Below are positions 47,960-59,729 of a DNA stretch of 64,000 nt, one piece after another. The DNA lies in NCBI RefSeq assembly GCF_021134715.1, contig NC_060020.1, positions 62,001 to 126,000 of the forward strand. The letters are read 5' to 3'. A model generated the notes under the pieces. That model saw only the letters and a program-made list of their open reading frames with translations, did not search any database and was not told the origin of the DNA. The stretch comes from Daphnia pulex. Its lineage: Eukaryota; Arthropoda; Branchiopoda; Diplostraca; Daphniidae. Each line of letters begins with the position of its first letter. Position 1 is the stretch's first letter. Position numbers and translations under genes: made by a program.

Positions 47960-50039
47960 TCATTGGGCAGCGTTCAAGAAGGTTTCAACGTGCAAATAGG
48001 AAGAACCATCCTCCGAATGAGAAACAAGGATCGTTTGAAGTTCGTCGGCCACCATGCAGGTAGATCCCATGTATTCAATTGGCGGAACACGCGGAGTTTT
48101 CTTTCGGGCATCGATCCTCTTCACCTTCGAGGATACCACAGATGGTTTAACCGAAGCTGCACGGGGAATGGCTTTCAGGTGGGACATTTGTCTGATCAGG
48201 AAATTAGAGTTGAATGGCTCCGGGTGAATGAGAGCTGCTTGGAAATCCCAGATCTTCAATACACCGTCGTCATCACAAGTGACGATGTATTTGTCCGAGA
48301 TGATTCTAATAGAAATAATCAAAGAAACAAGGTTGTAGTAATTTCTGTAAGAATACGGTAAGATTTAATCTGGTTAACTTACCTGATTGCACATAATCCT
48401 TTGTCGCCATAGCAAATGGTTTTGACACAACGACCATCACCAGCACTCCAAATCCTAATAAGAGGGAAAATAGTTAATGTGACCGACATAAAAATAAAGT
48501 AAAATCAAACCTAAAGAAATTCTCTTCTGTGTGGCCCATAACAATAAATCCATTAAGATAATGGAATTGGAAGCGTTGAAATGGTGAAGACGTTGGAATC
48601 GATATGTTATAGACGACATCATAGGAAACTGCACATCGAATTTCTATTTCGAAAGTTGCGTCCATGCTGAAGTTGGGCATGGGCTCGTAGAAATTTAGAT
48701 ATTTGGGGACAAATAAGACGATATAGTCGTCATCCATTGCAACTTCCAGAGAGGATATGGGTTTCGGTAGAACTTTCTGGTAATATAGTAAAGTCACTTC
48801 TCCGTCACCATTCAGGGGAATTCTACGTAGTGTCACAATGAACGACTCATCGGCTTCCTAAAAATAACCAATTACTCAAAATAAGTAAACTGACTCAAAG
48901 GAACTTGAGTTTGCATTTAATACCGAAATCCTTGCGTAACAAGACAGTAGCAAATCATTCCATAGGCAATGGCCTTTCACATAGAATTGTCCGTACTCTC
49001 CTTCAACTTGGTTTCCTTGCTCCGGAACAGGTTTCAAGACTCTCAACTTAAAGCAATTTATTAACAATCAACGTTGTGTGACACCATATAGAGTTTGCTT
49101 ACCAGTTCATGTGATTTTGCATCCCAAACGCAAATTTCTGGGTGGACACAAAAGGATGCTGTGATGAAATTCGAATTAATCTTCAAACGAGTCAGTTTAG
49201 GATAACCTCCATTCATGTTGATTTCAGTTAATGGAATTTCAAGAACCTGAAGGATATTAACACAAAGTTAATATACACAATAGCAAATTTCTACATTATA
49301 GTTCAATTAAAACCTTTTCCAGTTTGAGGGTCCAGCGATTACGAACAAGTATACGACAATGCTGCTGTATTTGAACGATCCATTGTGAATCCACTTCACA
49401 TTCACAGCCATGAACCCCAAAAGTTTGATTTCCAAAGCTTGCATATTTTACACGCTGATATTTTCCTCCAGCTCTCCAGTTTGAATCCACACTCTAGAAA
49501 TGGATATCGAATTATTTAAAATGAACAAAACTGATATTGAAACACTTTTTTACTTGAACACTTTACCTTTTGAATTTCATCTTCCACCAGACAATACATT
49601 GTGTGGTAGTACTCACAGTGACGTTCAGAAGCATCAGCATTTCCACGACTCATCAGCTCCTTATCTTTAAATACTTTCACAGCATCAAACACTTTTTTCC
49701 AATACGGCAACACTTTTTTCTAGGTAACGTAACTGTTAACACCATAGCATCTCCTACTCAAACACATGCTAAGATAAAAAGATATCGCTTTACCTTTCTT
49801 TCCACCATCACCTTCCAGAACTCTCCTTTGGAGATGATCTTTTTCCAAACAACTGAGACCATTTTTGAATTCGTCAAAGAATCGTAATCCAAATAGGCAA
49901 AAATCTGATCACATATGAAATCCAGGTATTGACCTATACACAAATTACACAATTCAATAAACTTTTGTTTTCTTAATGCAAATGGTTATTGGGGTTTACT
50001 ATGCAGGCTTTCAATTAAGTCAAATTTAAATTCCTCCAT
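47960..50039 (-). CDS. F-box/WD40-repeat protein
   Basis: Nine exons join in frame to 514 aa: 50000-50039, 49794-49933, 49567-49719, 49314-49493, 49103-49246, 48924-49046, 48511-48857, 48383-48454 and 47960-48305. An F-box lies near the N-terminus (YLDFICDQIFAYLDYDSLTNSK...VVWKKII). Degenerate WD40 blades follow (HPEICVWDAKSHEL; DKGLCAIRIISDKYIVTC; DDDGVLKIWDFQAAL). Such proteins act as substrate receptors of SCF ubiquitin ligases: the F-box binds Skp1 and the propeller binds the target. The target here is unknown and no one-to-one orthologue is recognised; the degenerate repeats suggest a lineage-specific family. It is inverted between LPMO gene 1 and the LPMO relic. Confidence 0.8.
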
Positions 50040-50521
50040 GGCGATTGGTGTGATTTGACGAAAAGAGAACCATGAAACTATCAGAGGAGTATAAATCACA
50101 CGACAACTGCGAAACTGACATATGCCAAAGCCAAAACAAGTTCTAAACAAAATGGCGTCCTCACCTTTTCTGACCCTACCCCTTTCTATAATCTGATTGG
50201 CTGAAGGAGAAATCAACGCACGACGGCCATGACCCCCCAAAGGTAATCCTTCACTATTAATTAAGCTATATTACTATATTCATCCTAGCAGCAAATAACT
50301 GTAAGCAATCACGGCCTTGATGACCCACGGAAAATAAATTGGGTAATATACAAAGTCTCACAACACGTACACCGGCCTGCTGATGATACGTTTTATCTGT
50401 ATTTCAATGAGTCCATTAAAGTACAAAAATTTAGATGTCAAATAGCCTTGAACTACATTTATTTTATTACTCTAAAGCTTATCGGTTTTATGTTTGGTAT
50501 ACTGAATGAACTGTTGTACAG
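50040..50521. other. Upstream of F-box/WD gene, left flank of LPMO relic
   Basis: No signal-peptide exon for the relic LPMO is found here. The sequence reads only as promoter/5' flank of the F-box/WD gene and AT-rich spacer. Confidence 0.5.
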
Positions 50522-51281
50522 GCCCAGCATTTTGACGAAGTCAATCAGGGCCGTTGCGGCGAGTGCGGAGACGAATTGGCCCGGTCGAGACCCAACGACG
50601 AAGGTGGACTCTATGGAACGGGAATGATTGGGCAAACTTACGTTGAAGGATCGGTAATCAATTATATTGTTTCATTACAAGATAGGGTATAGTTGATATG
50701 GTCCGTTTTTACTATAACTTTTAATTGACTTTAATTTAGTTTGTACGAGTGACAATTGAGGTCACCTGTCAGGCTACTTTGAGTTTCGCTTGTGTCCGAA
50801 GCAGTCGGCTGAGGAACTTGTGACTCAGGTATCTAATTTTAAAAAAAAATAATTAACAAATAAAAAAACAATAATATCTAGTCAAATCAATTCATTTCCT
50901 TAGGAATGTCTCGATCGTAATTTACTTGAACTGGTGGAGATGCCGGGACAAGGTGACGGGATAGTTGACGGTACGAAATTCCATATCGGCGGCACAACTG
51001 GCAAATTTATCCCAACCATCAAGTTGCCAATGGGTGTCACTTGCGACAACTGCGTTCTGCAACTGGACAACAGGTATTAAGTCATTTGTCATCTACAAAT
51101 ATTCTTTGAATTTTGTGTAGCCTACCATGTGGATAAATCTGGCCTGTAACTAAACTCTTATGTTGTTTCACCCAATGCAGGAAATAGCCCAGGAATGTGT
51201 CCTGGTGGAGGCAGCGGCTTGTGCTACCAGGAATCCTTCGTCACTTGCGCAGATGTAGCCATCACTCCTCTACAGAAATGA
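50522..51281 (+). pseudogene. AA15 LPMO relic (gene 2)
   Basis: It corresponds to exons 2-4 of its neighbours: 50522-50653 (VNQGRCGECGDE, NDEGGLYGTGMIGQTY), about 50740-50828, 50904-51073 (ECLDRNLLELVEMPGQG) and 51180-51281 (GGGSGLCYQESFVTCADVAI). The exon for the signal peptide and N-terminal copper-binding His is missing. The GECGDEW block has lost residues. The segment around the second copper His is shortened and out of frame before GYFEFRLCPKQ, and a one-base insertion disturbs the CVLQW block. It is therefore a dead copy, closest by eye to LPMO gene 3 (shared EMPGQGDG motif). Confidence 0.85.
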
Positions 51282-52970
51282 AAATGACTTTAATACAAAA
51301 ACAGCTCTAGTATTATACAATCATAAAAATGCGCCAATAAATTTATGAGTTATATGATTCGGTGAAGGAATACGATACAAATGAAATTAAGAAATAGTTA
51401 TACCTTATTCCATTAATGAACGGTCGAAGCGATATCAATCAAACAATTCATTGCTGTACTTTTTTTCCATTCTATTTCTGCATTGAATTGGTGCAGACGG
51501 ATGCAAACGAGTTCAGACTAGACTAAATAATTCATCACCCAAGTTATCTTTCAACAAGTCCATTTCTGCCCAATACGATCTGAATTATACTCGACAGTCT
51601 TTTTCGACAGAACGTACAAGGATGAGTAAGAGATGCTGATGAAAGACGTCAATAGATTTACAAGGAGTTTAAGTCGGGGACTTTGAGTGCGATTCACAGC
51701 AGTGCCCGTATAATTTCCCGTTGGACGATTGCAACTCGTCTCGAAATGGAAAACCCAGAAAAACAAATTGTCGACCAACTGTGAAATCTCTGGAGATTAT
51801 TGTGCGTACCCTGACAATCCCCTGCTGTAATCCTCCGGCTCAAAAAAAGGTCGAGCCAATTGCGAGCAAGAGTTGACTATCGATTTATATAAACCATCAG
51901 GTGTGATTATAGTCTTGATCCAATTTGCATGTCATCAAGTACAGACTATCGTATCTTTCCAAAGAGAAAAATTCCCCTTTTCCCAGCATCAGCTTCACAC
52001 TCGCTCTGATTACCTCATCATAAAAATACGTTGTTGGCACTCTGCATTTACTTTCCATCCAGTTTAAAGGTTCTCCCTGATTGACATTGGCATTGACGAA
52101 GCTATTTGACATTTCTTTCGAATGGCTGGAAATAATAGATTGGGCACGCCGATGGAGAAGTTGGAAAGGATCGTCATCCATCAATTCGTTCCCGCTGATG
52201 TCACTCTACGATTTGACCCAACGCCAATGGAATGCGATTCTCCGCTTCCGATTTTCCCTTCCGTGACAACCGAACCGTTTCTTTATCTTTCCCTGCCAAC
52301 TGATGACAACATCGTGCTGTTTGTTTTGATGGACGCGCACTTTCCTATCGCATTTGATTTGTTGTTCGTGTTGCAATGTGACGTTTGTTTCGTCAATAAG
52401 TGAATGGCATTTTGACACATGGCAGAATAACCATCACACCCGTCATTCGTCGTATCACATCTCGTCCGTCTATGCTCACGTCCCAATGGGTCCCAATGAC
52501 GTCGCATTTCAAATGTTAAATTCAAATCAATTCAATTACGCTGTCGACATTATGCCGATGTTGCTCTCATTTCAGCTCTCTGTAATAACATTCAGTTACG
52601 TCAAATCATATAATAACTCAATAAATAACCAGGAAAAACAAAACCTGTCGCAATTTGAAATTTCACGATGGCGTTAATATAAGAGGGTAAATATTCTTAG
52701 ATAATTGCAGTTTCCCCACTGGGCCGATAAAAAAACAAACAAACTCAGCGGCACGTCCCGTATCTCTCTCACCCGGCGTCCTATATCTCTTGATTTCTTG
52801 ATTTGTTGACTTAACGACTGTTGATTATCACGCATAGCGCGACCTATATAAAAGCGCAACCACAGAAACAGCAGGTTTATATTAGACACTACGACACATT
52901 AGCGCTTTGAAATTATTAAACGCGATAGTTTCTTATTCTTTTTAGTTTTTCCAAAAATTCATCTATCGAC
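51282..52970. other. Intergenic, with one orphan minus-strand frame and LPMO gene 3 promoter
   Basis: A minus-strand frame at 51897-52184 would encode 95 aa starting MMDDDPFQLLHRRAQSII, with ordinary composition and no recognised family or splice support. The right end is the promoter of LPMO gene 3. The rest shows nothing. Confidence 0.35.
52845..52853 (+). promoter_or_regulatory. TATA box of LPMO gene 3
   Basis: TATATAAAA about 120 bp before the ATG. The matching element is seen upstream of LPMO gene 1, but not upstream of the relic. Confidence 0.6.
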
Positions 52971-53882
52971 ATGACTGTTTCGTCATCGATCCTGTTTTTC
53001 CTGGCCGTCTGCAATTGCCTCGTCCACCTAAGCGAAGGACACGGTTACATGTACGACCCACCCAGCCGATCCTCCGTGTGGCGATTCGGTTTCAACGTCC
53101 CCGAAGATCAGAAAAATTACAACGACATGGAACTCAACTGCGGCGGTAGAGAAGTATAAGTCTATTCAACTTTCAAAAGTATTGAATGATTACTAATATT
53201 TGAAACGTGATGGATTTAAAAGGCCCAGCATTTCGACGAAGTCAATCAAGGCCGTTGCGGCGAGTGCGGAGACGAGTGGAAATTGGCCCGGCCGAGACCC
53301 AACGACGAAGGTGGTATCTACGACACTGGCATTATTTCACAGACTTACACAGAAGGATCGGTATATAGAGCTGTACAATTAAGGGTATAATCTATGATAA
53401 GCTCTTAATATTATCCCCCAGGTCGTCCGGCTAACTGTGAACGTTACAGCCAATCATTTCGGCACCTTCGTTTTCCGTCTGTGTCCCAAACAAACAGCCA
53501 ACGAGTTGGTCACCCAGGAGTGTCTGGATCGCTACCCACTTCAACTGGTGGAGATGCCGGGACAAGGTGACGGGGTAGTCGACGGAATTAATTTCCACAT
53601 CGGCAGCACCACCGGCCTGTACTTCCCCAGCGTCAGGTTACCGGCTGGCGTCAATTGTGAACATTGTGTCCTGCAATGGTATTGGACTGTAGGTGCGTAT
53701 ACCGAAATCCTGGTTATATTCATTTATTTTTAAAAAATACGTCGGCTTTACTATAATTATTTCGCTATACGTGTCGTGCAGCCAATAGCCCAGGGCTGTG
53801 CCCCAACGGAGGCAGTGGCTACTGTTACCAGGAATCGTTCGTCAACTGCGCAGATGTTTCCATTCTTCCGGCGCGTGCCTAA
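52971..53882 (+). CDS. AA15 lytic polysaccharide monooxygenase, gene 3
   Basis: Four exons join in frame to 230 aa: 52971-53153, 53223-53360, 53422-53692 and 53782-53882. A 23-residue signal peptide ends ...LSEG, so the mature protein starts with His (HGYMYDPPSRSSVWRFGF). The second brace His is in NVTANHFGTFVFRLCP. Cys blocks GRCGECGDEWKLARPRP, VNCEHCVLQWYW and YCYQESFVNCADVSI are intact. It differs from gene 1 by a longer VEMPGQGDGVVDG loop, also present in the relic, so these two share a more recent ancestor. Secreted copper oxidase acting on chitin or cellulose; substrate not decidable by eye. Confidence 0.92.
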
Positions 53883-54066
53883 TCCAGCCAAACATTCGCT
53901 CAAAAAAAATGTATTACGTAATGAAATCGATATTCCTATATTTTAATTGTGTACTTTGTGATTTTAATAGAAATTACCAAACGAAAATTTGAATATTAAA
54001 TTTATTATTATTAGAAAATTAAATGTTACACGACGTGATGGCTGATAACCACAGAGTTCTATTTCG
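53883..54066. other. 3' flank of LPMO gene 3
   Basis: AT-rich; nothing recognised. Confidence 0.4.
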
Positions 54067-54580
54067 CTAGAAACAGGAGTAATACTTGAGATATCCAAAA
54101 CCTTTTTCTGACATAAATCGAGACATATTATTATAGTTTGATTCCAGTTTCAGAATCCAATTGTGGTATCTTGTTTCGATATCTTTACCATAGCGACAGC
54201 CATACTTGGGACACTTTTCTCGTTTGAATTCTTACAAGGCGATTCTCAGATTATCAATTGTATATGAGATCGATTTCAGTCTTCCATTAAGGCAGAAATC
54301 GTTGGTGAATTCAACACGAACAGAGGATGACGTTGATTGATCACACACTGTCTCTTTTTCAATCAGATCAAATAATCGCTAACATTAATCTACTCTGCTC
54401 CGACAGGGTGTAGTTGTGTACCGTATTATAGTCTTCTCGAGAAAAACCTTGAGAAATCCCAGCAATTCTGTCGCTAAACATGTGGTGGGCTCTTAACGGA
54501 GCTCGTGCCAATGCTACACCACAAAACTGCTCGGCAATCGACGAGAGAAAGAAAGTTATATTAGATCTTATACGTTGGGA
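54067..54580 (-). pseudogene. Decayed gene of unknown family
   Basis: The minus strand reads protein-like for about 165 residues with breaks. The first part is ITFFLSSIAEQFCGVALARA, then SDRIAGISQGFSREDYNTV and HNYTLSEQSRLMLAII. After a frame change come LIEKETVCDQSTSSSVRVEF and TNDFCLNGRLKSISYTIDNL. A stop after NLRIAL is followed, in the same frame, by EFKREKCPKYGCRYGKDIE and RFMSEKGFGYLKYYSCF, ending at 54067. At least two breaks exist (one frame change, one stop). I do not recognise the family. It may be a 3' relic of a multi-exon gene whose remainder is lost. Confidence 0.45.
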
Positions 54581-55092
54581 AAAGGAAACGATTTGGTGCC
54601 GGCATCAAGGTCGATTCCAATTCGAAAAATCGAGTCAAATCCGCTTCATCCGTCCAAATACGGATGTGCTTATTTGTATGTACACGCTTGTGGCTGCTGA
54701 TCTAATATTACTATATTCTTTTCTTTAAAATAATATGCAAATTTCAATTGTTGTTGCAAGGTCGACTCGTATAGTATATTCCTTGTTAGTCAGTCTGAAA
54801 AATGAAGATCATGCAGCAGCTCTAGGGCGCGGTCGCTCGTCCTGTCAAAATTGAATTTTTTCTTTTTTTATTCTTTTCTGACTCGTTTGAAATACGGAAG
54901 GAGAAGAGGATCCCAGCAGGCCAGATGAGTGGCCTTGCTAGCAGCATTTCGGCATTTGGCCAAAATATTCTAGTATAATAGTTTCCTATCCAGCTGTGTC
55001 AAGGGGTATATAAACCCCGTTGAAATGTTGGTTAAAGGCATCAGTCAACCGACTTCTTCAGCTGCTCTCCCAATCATCTCAAGCGAGTCGAC
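54581..55092. other. Promoter region of the cuticle-type gene
   Basis: Contains the TATA box below. No other coding signal. Confidence 0.4.
55007..55014 (+). promoter_or_regulatory. TATA box and initiator of the DTPEV protein gene
   Basis: TATATAAA lies within the inverted repeat GGGGTATATAAACCCC. An arthropod TCAGT initiator is found at 55041, about 34 bp downstream, the standard spacing. The ATG follows at 55093. Confidence 0.75.
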
Positions 55093-55601
55093 ATGAAATC
55101 CTTGGTAAGTTTATAGAACTAAATTTTCAAATTTTAACAATGGAATATAACAGTAATTAAATGGAAAATGAAATAGGTTGCTATTTTGTTGTTGGCGTGC
55201 ACCGTCTACGGTAGTCCCGTCCTGGAGACTCCCGAAGTGGCTTCCGCCCGCGCCGCTCACAACGCAGCTCACGCCACTGCCCGAGCCCTCAACGCTCTGC
55301 CACCGGCGGCCAGCCCAATTTACCTGGAACAGGCCGTTCAAGATACTCCCGAAGTCTGGGCCGCTAGAGCCGAACATTACAAGGTAATGATCAACTCTCA
55401 ATTATTTCTAATGGTCTAATCTAAATACAATTTGGCTGTTATATTTTCCGACAGGCTTACGCAACAGCTGCAGCTGCCAACGGAGTCGTCGCCTCCCTTC
55501 CTTCCCTGCAGCCTTATTATTTCCAGGCCATTCCCGACACCCCGGAAGTTTGGGAGGCCAAACAGGCCCACTTCCGCGCTCACGCTGCCGCCCGTGGATA
55601 A
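55093..55601 (+). CDS. Small secreted cuticle-type protein with DTPEV repeats
   Basis: Three exons join in frame to 121 aa: 55093-55104, 55177-55383 and 55455-55601. The first exon ends after MKSL, within a short signal peptide (MKSLVAILLLACTVYG), a gene structure common in arthropod cuticle genes. The mature protein is Ala-rich and has three copies of a motif (D/E)TPEVxxAxAxH: ETPEVASARAAHNAAH, DTPEVWAARAEHYKAY and DTPEVWEAKQAHFRAH. This repeat is typical of crustacean cuticle proteins, so a role in exoskeleton or lining of the gut is likely but inferred. There is no chitin-binding Rebers-Riddiford domain. Confidence 0.82.
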
Positions 55602-58106
55602 TCGGCCAATTTTGCCCATTTCTTTTATACTCGAAGACTTATTTTGGTTTATCAAAGCCCCGCACGCAACTTTCGACTGATCCCGACCGATTTTGTGTCA
55701 AGCCAAAGGGACGATAAGATTTTGAATGTACAACGTTCGCGTTCAAATCGGTGCCCTCAACTCAAATACAATTACTTTCTTACATATCTCTGCATTTTAT
55801 ATGTGCCTCAAAGAAACCAAAACAAAATGTGACACGCGCATCAAATCAAAATGAATTCAATTTGTTCTGTTGGCTTAAAGTTGATGTGATCTAGACTAGA
55901 GTTTATTGAGTCAAAAATTTCTAACTTCTGCATGGAAATTGCGTCGCATTTCCCAACACTGCAAAGGCTACAAAGCAATAACCCAACGTCTTATTTGCTT
56001 TTCGACATAATGAGATACCGGCGACTAGGGGCGGAGTGCGAATAAAAAGAAAAACATTCGAATTTTTGGTTTCAAATGGTTCCCTGATACCTTTGCTACA
56101 AGATTATCTGTGGCACAATAACGACGACAGGTTCAGCACGCAGATGCAACAAATTCGATAGAAACAAGTCCTAGATAATGAAAAATCTGAGTTTGAAATT
56201 TGGGTTTCGCACCAGTCAATAGTTTGGCTTTGTTTTTATTCTCGATTGTTCTCGACTTCAAGATTCTGAAAAGTTTTCGCTTATCATCTGCCGTCGGCCA
56301 ACTAGGAGGTGCCGGTCTGGTCTGGTCTAGTTACACTTGCTTATAGTGTTTAAAGTTTAAATATTTATGTAATTCAATTGTTTACCCACAGAACAAAAGT
56401 TGTGAGGTACAAAACAAAACAGGCCTGATCTAGAGTTGTTCTAAAGTTGAGTTATTTTAATAAATCCTGACTGAGTCAACAAAAACAAGAGAAAACAGTT
56501 TCAGTCAACTGCCTAGTAGGCCTAGCTCAGGAATAATTCCTACCCTATTGCAAGAATGATAAACAAGAACCAAACAGTCAAAGACGAAGAATAGAGATAC
56601 ATTGTTCCTACCTTTAAGCCTAGGAAATACGGCCAGGGCAGGCATCCATAAGAGTGCTCCATCCACCCGTAAGTAGTAAAGTTGAATCCACCAGGCAGGA
56701 GAGGGTAAAAAGGGTGTCCTAGTGAATACCCCCACACTCGCATGGGTGTACACGAGGACAGAGGGGATTTAAAGAAAGGGCAAGAACTCGGCCGACATCG
56801 GTATATAGTTTCTCCAAACAAACTGGACACTGTGTCTATCTAAATACAAAATAAAAAAATGGGTTACGAAAAACATTGACAGAAACAAGTAAAGAAAAGT
56901 AAAAAGTAAGCGGGTAAACTAAACCCAAATTGTTGATAAACAGAAGAATTTCAGGTTTTAATGTAACACTCTGCATTGATGCAAGTCATGCAGCATTATA
57001 GAGTATCTAAAAGGTAACAGGTTAATAAAAGTAAACGGAAACCATTATGTTACCCAAGTGGTATCCTGAGATTGTGGGTGACGACAGGTCAATGCCAGCA
57101 CAAGCAGAAACTGTCATATCTTGTAGTTATGATGGCTGGCTCAGGCCTCGAATCTGTAAAGAAGAAAATGTTATACAGAGCAAACAAACTGCCATCATGT
57201 GCATCGACGAGGGACTTACGTGACGAATAATGTCAGGAACTAACATTTCACGAACTTTGAACTGCTAGGACTTCTATTCAATCTCCCACAATCATTCTAT
57301 TTGTATTTCTAGTTTTATTTCCCTGCTAAAATGCATGAAGCTACTCCTCTATAAAGATAAACGAACAGAATCAACACGAACACAACGACCACATTTTTGT
57401 CATTTTATTTCGAAAGCAGACGACTTTTTTTTCTACCATGAAGATATCGATAGAAATGATTTTAAAAAATCGATCACCAGGATCTCCCTAAATCCAAACC
57501 GCTAAAAAACTTTAAAAAAGCTCGGTTTTCTCATCCGCTGAACGGATCGGGATTATTGTTTTATAGTATCTCATGGTTCTTTCTTATCAAGTTACAGCAC
57601 GCCGAGCCCCCCCCCCCTAACGCAGCAGTTAAGATAAAAGTAAATATCTGCACGAAACCAGCGGTAATAACTTTAAGACCGAAACCGCCACAATTTAAGG
57701 CAGTCCAATGTCCAATACCCTCTCAAGGAAGACAACACGAAGATGGTTCCCGGCGAATGGGTCGTGGGTTACGTTTCTATTATTCGTGAATTTCGTCTAT
57801 GTTGTTTGAAATTGTGAGACAAAGTAAATCGAAGTAAATGTGATTTTAAGTTTTCAAATGGCCATCAGCGTGTTCTGCCCATCTCAAACAAGTTAACTCA
57901 GCCAACTGTTCGATATCAAAAGGACTCGAAATGTGGAATGTAAACATTACGTACGAAATAATGAATTATTTGATTTATTAACAAACTATATTCAAGACCT
58001 AATATGCTTAACAGCCTTGTGGACATAACTCACATAAGGTCTGTGGTATATAATGAGCAATTGATTTTACCAATAGACTATTTGCGCTATTTGAATGAAA
58101 TTTCGT
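55602..58106. other. Long intergenic stretch with possible spliced minus-strand transcript
   Basis: On the minus strand, an acceptor (ttctttacag) precedes about 57058-57156 with a donor after GGATACCACTTGG. A second block at about 56612-56840 is bounded by ttgtatttag and gtagga (frame VSSLFGETIYRCRPSSCPFF). They do not give a convincing joined protein. A run of 12 C lies near 57610. The remainder is AT-rich with nothing recognised. Confidence 0.3.
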
Positions 58107-59729
58107 TTAAGAATCTTGCAAGGCTTTGACTTCGTCGATGAGTTTGAGAAGCCGACCTGTTAAAAGTTTATTGTCGCTCCACTTCTGCGATGCCATCATA
58201 TTTCTCATCGATTCCTCAGCTTCGAGGCTCATTCCACTGACACCTTTGACTATTTCCTCGTCAGCGGCTGGAAAAGAAATAATTTCATCAAAAGGAATTT
58301 TAATTGAATTTAATAATTTAGTTATTATTACCTTTTGGTTCTTTCTTCCTCTCCTCTACGTCCATTTCACCCAACTTGTCGAGAACTTTCTTGTCCAAGA
58401 CAAACGACAAAACCACGCAACCCATAAACATCCACATCAAAGATCTTTTCTTATAATCAGCCAAGAAATCTTCCCAGGTGTAGTAATTGAGTGAGATGCC
58501 GAGCAGTCGCAAATCAGCAGTCAACGTGTCATAGTAGTGACGTAACAAAAATTTCATGTACCTGGCCCTTATTTCCGGCCTGGTGCTCGTGTAAAGGAAA
58601 TACAGGACGTCGCTGAGTGGATGGCCGATCCTTACTATTTGAAAGTCGATCATTTTTAAGGCAATTGGTTTCTTCCCATCATCGTCGTATTTGAACAACA
58701 TGTTATTGTTCCAGTAATCGCCATGTAAGATGCAGGCCAATGGACCGCAGCTCTCCACAGTGTCAGTTTGGACAATCTCCGGTAGACGTTCCACCAAACC
58801 AGTTATCCATTCAACTAACTGGTACAATGAATACAAAATTAGGTCAATCAGCTAATATTGAAATTGATTAAATAAGAATTACATCGGGTCTTTCGACATC
58901 TATGGCGAATTGGATCACGTTTTTGGAACTGTCCTGCATCATTTGAAGAGTACCAATGTCGTACATTGTTGTCCCTTCCACGATAAACTTGGCTCCTTGT
59001 GGAATTTTGGAAAGTTCGCCAGTTACTGGATCCTTCCACTTTCTCACCGCACTAATCGTCAATGCATGGTAATGGGCCAGTGACGTCAGTGCAATTTGAC
59101 AGTGTCGATAATCAGCGCCTTCCACTTTATCCGTCATACGATAACCCTCAGCCTTGAGATCCTCCAGGAGAGTACAAGTTCCCGATCCATCCGCTCCGCC
59201 TTGAACCATTTCCTCCATATGGGAGTAGTAGACATCTGGGACATCCAGCGGAATCGATTGCCCTGTGTGCATTTCTCGCAAAAGTCCAAAGAAGTTTTGG
59301 TAGACGTCCATCTCGCGGTGGTGAGTTCGTGCCTCGTAGGCAGTGATGCGCAGCATCGCATTTGAAGGTAGCACCTATGCAGAAAGGTTTATCAAGTTAA
59401 AAAAAATTAGGCCTACTTTAATAAAAATTCAAAAGATTAGTATATACCTTAATGAAGGTACTCAAGGTATTTTTAGTCTCGTTCCCAAAGGCATCACGTT
59501 TTGTCAATTGAGCCGTCACAATAAAAGTGTCGCTCATGAAATTGTCACCCAGACTGGAAGCGGATTGGGCAACAATATGCACTTGACCGTATTGTGGCAG
59601 GTCGTCGTAAGTGACGCCATCTACGTGATCCGTCGCTAGCACGGGCAATTGTTTCGCTATTTTCTTCTCTTCAAAAAGTGTCTTCCAGAATAACTGCCGA
59701 TCGGCCAGACTCTTGAATCGGTTTGCCAT
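58107..59729 (-). CDS. Ecdysteroid-kinase-like (CHK/EcKinase) gene 1
   Basis: Four exons join in frame to 473 aa: 59448-59729, 58883-59374, 58332-58818 and 58107-58267. Family signatures: the Brenner-type catalytic loop HGDYWNNNML (about residue 290) and the metal-binding DFQIVRIGHPLSDVLYF (about residue 317), with upstream LLEDLKAEGYRMTDKVEG and HCQIALTSLAHYHAL. The fold is that of choline/aminoglycoside kinases. Arthropod members phosphorylate small alcohols, including ecdysteroids, and are linked to hormone storage and detoxification by phosphorylation. The substrate of this gene is unknown. Start MANRFKSLADRQLFWKTLF is shared with gene 2. No signal peptide; a hydrophobic stretch near the C-terminus (MWMFMGCVVLSFVL) is a family feature. 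Confidence 0.9.

Noticed and set aside
57930-57955. TGGAATGTAAA similarity to the start of miR-1
   Set aside because: The match stops after 11 bases and no hairpin partner was found.
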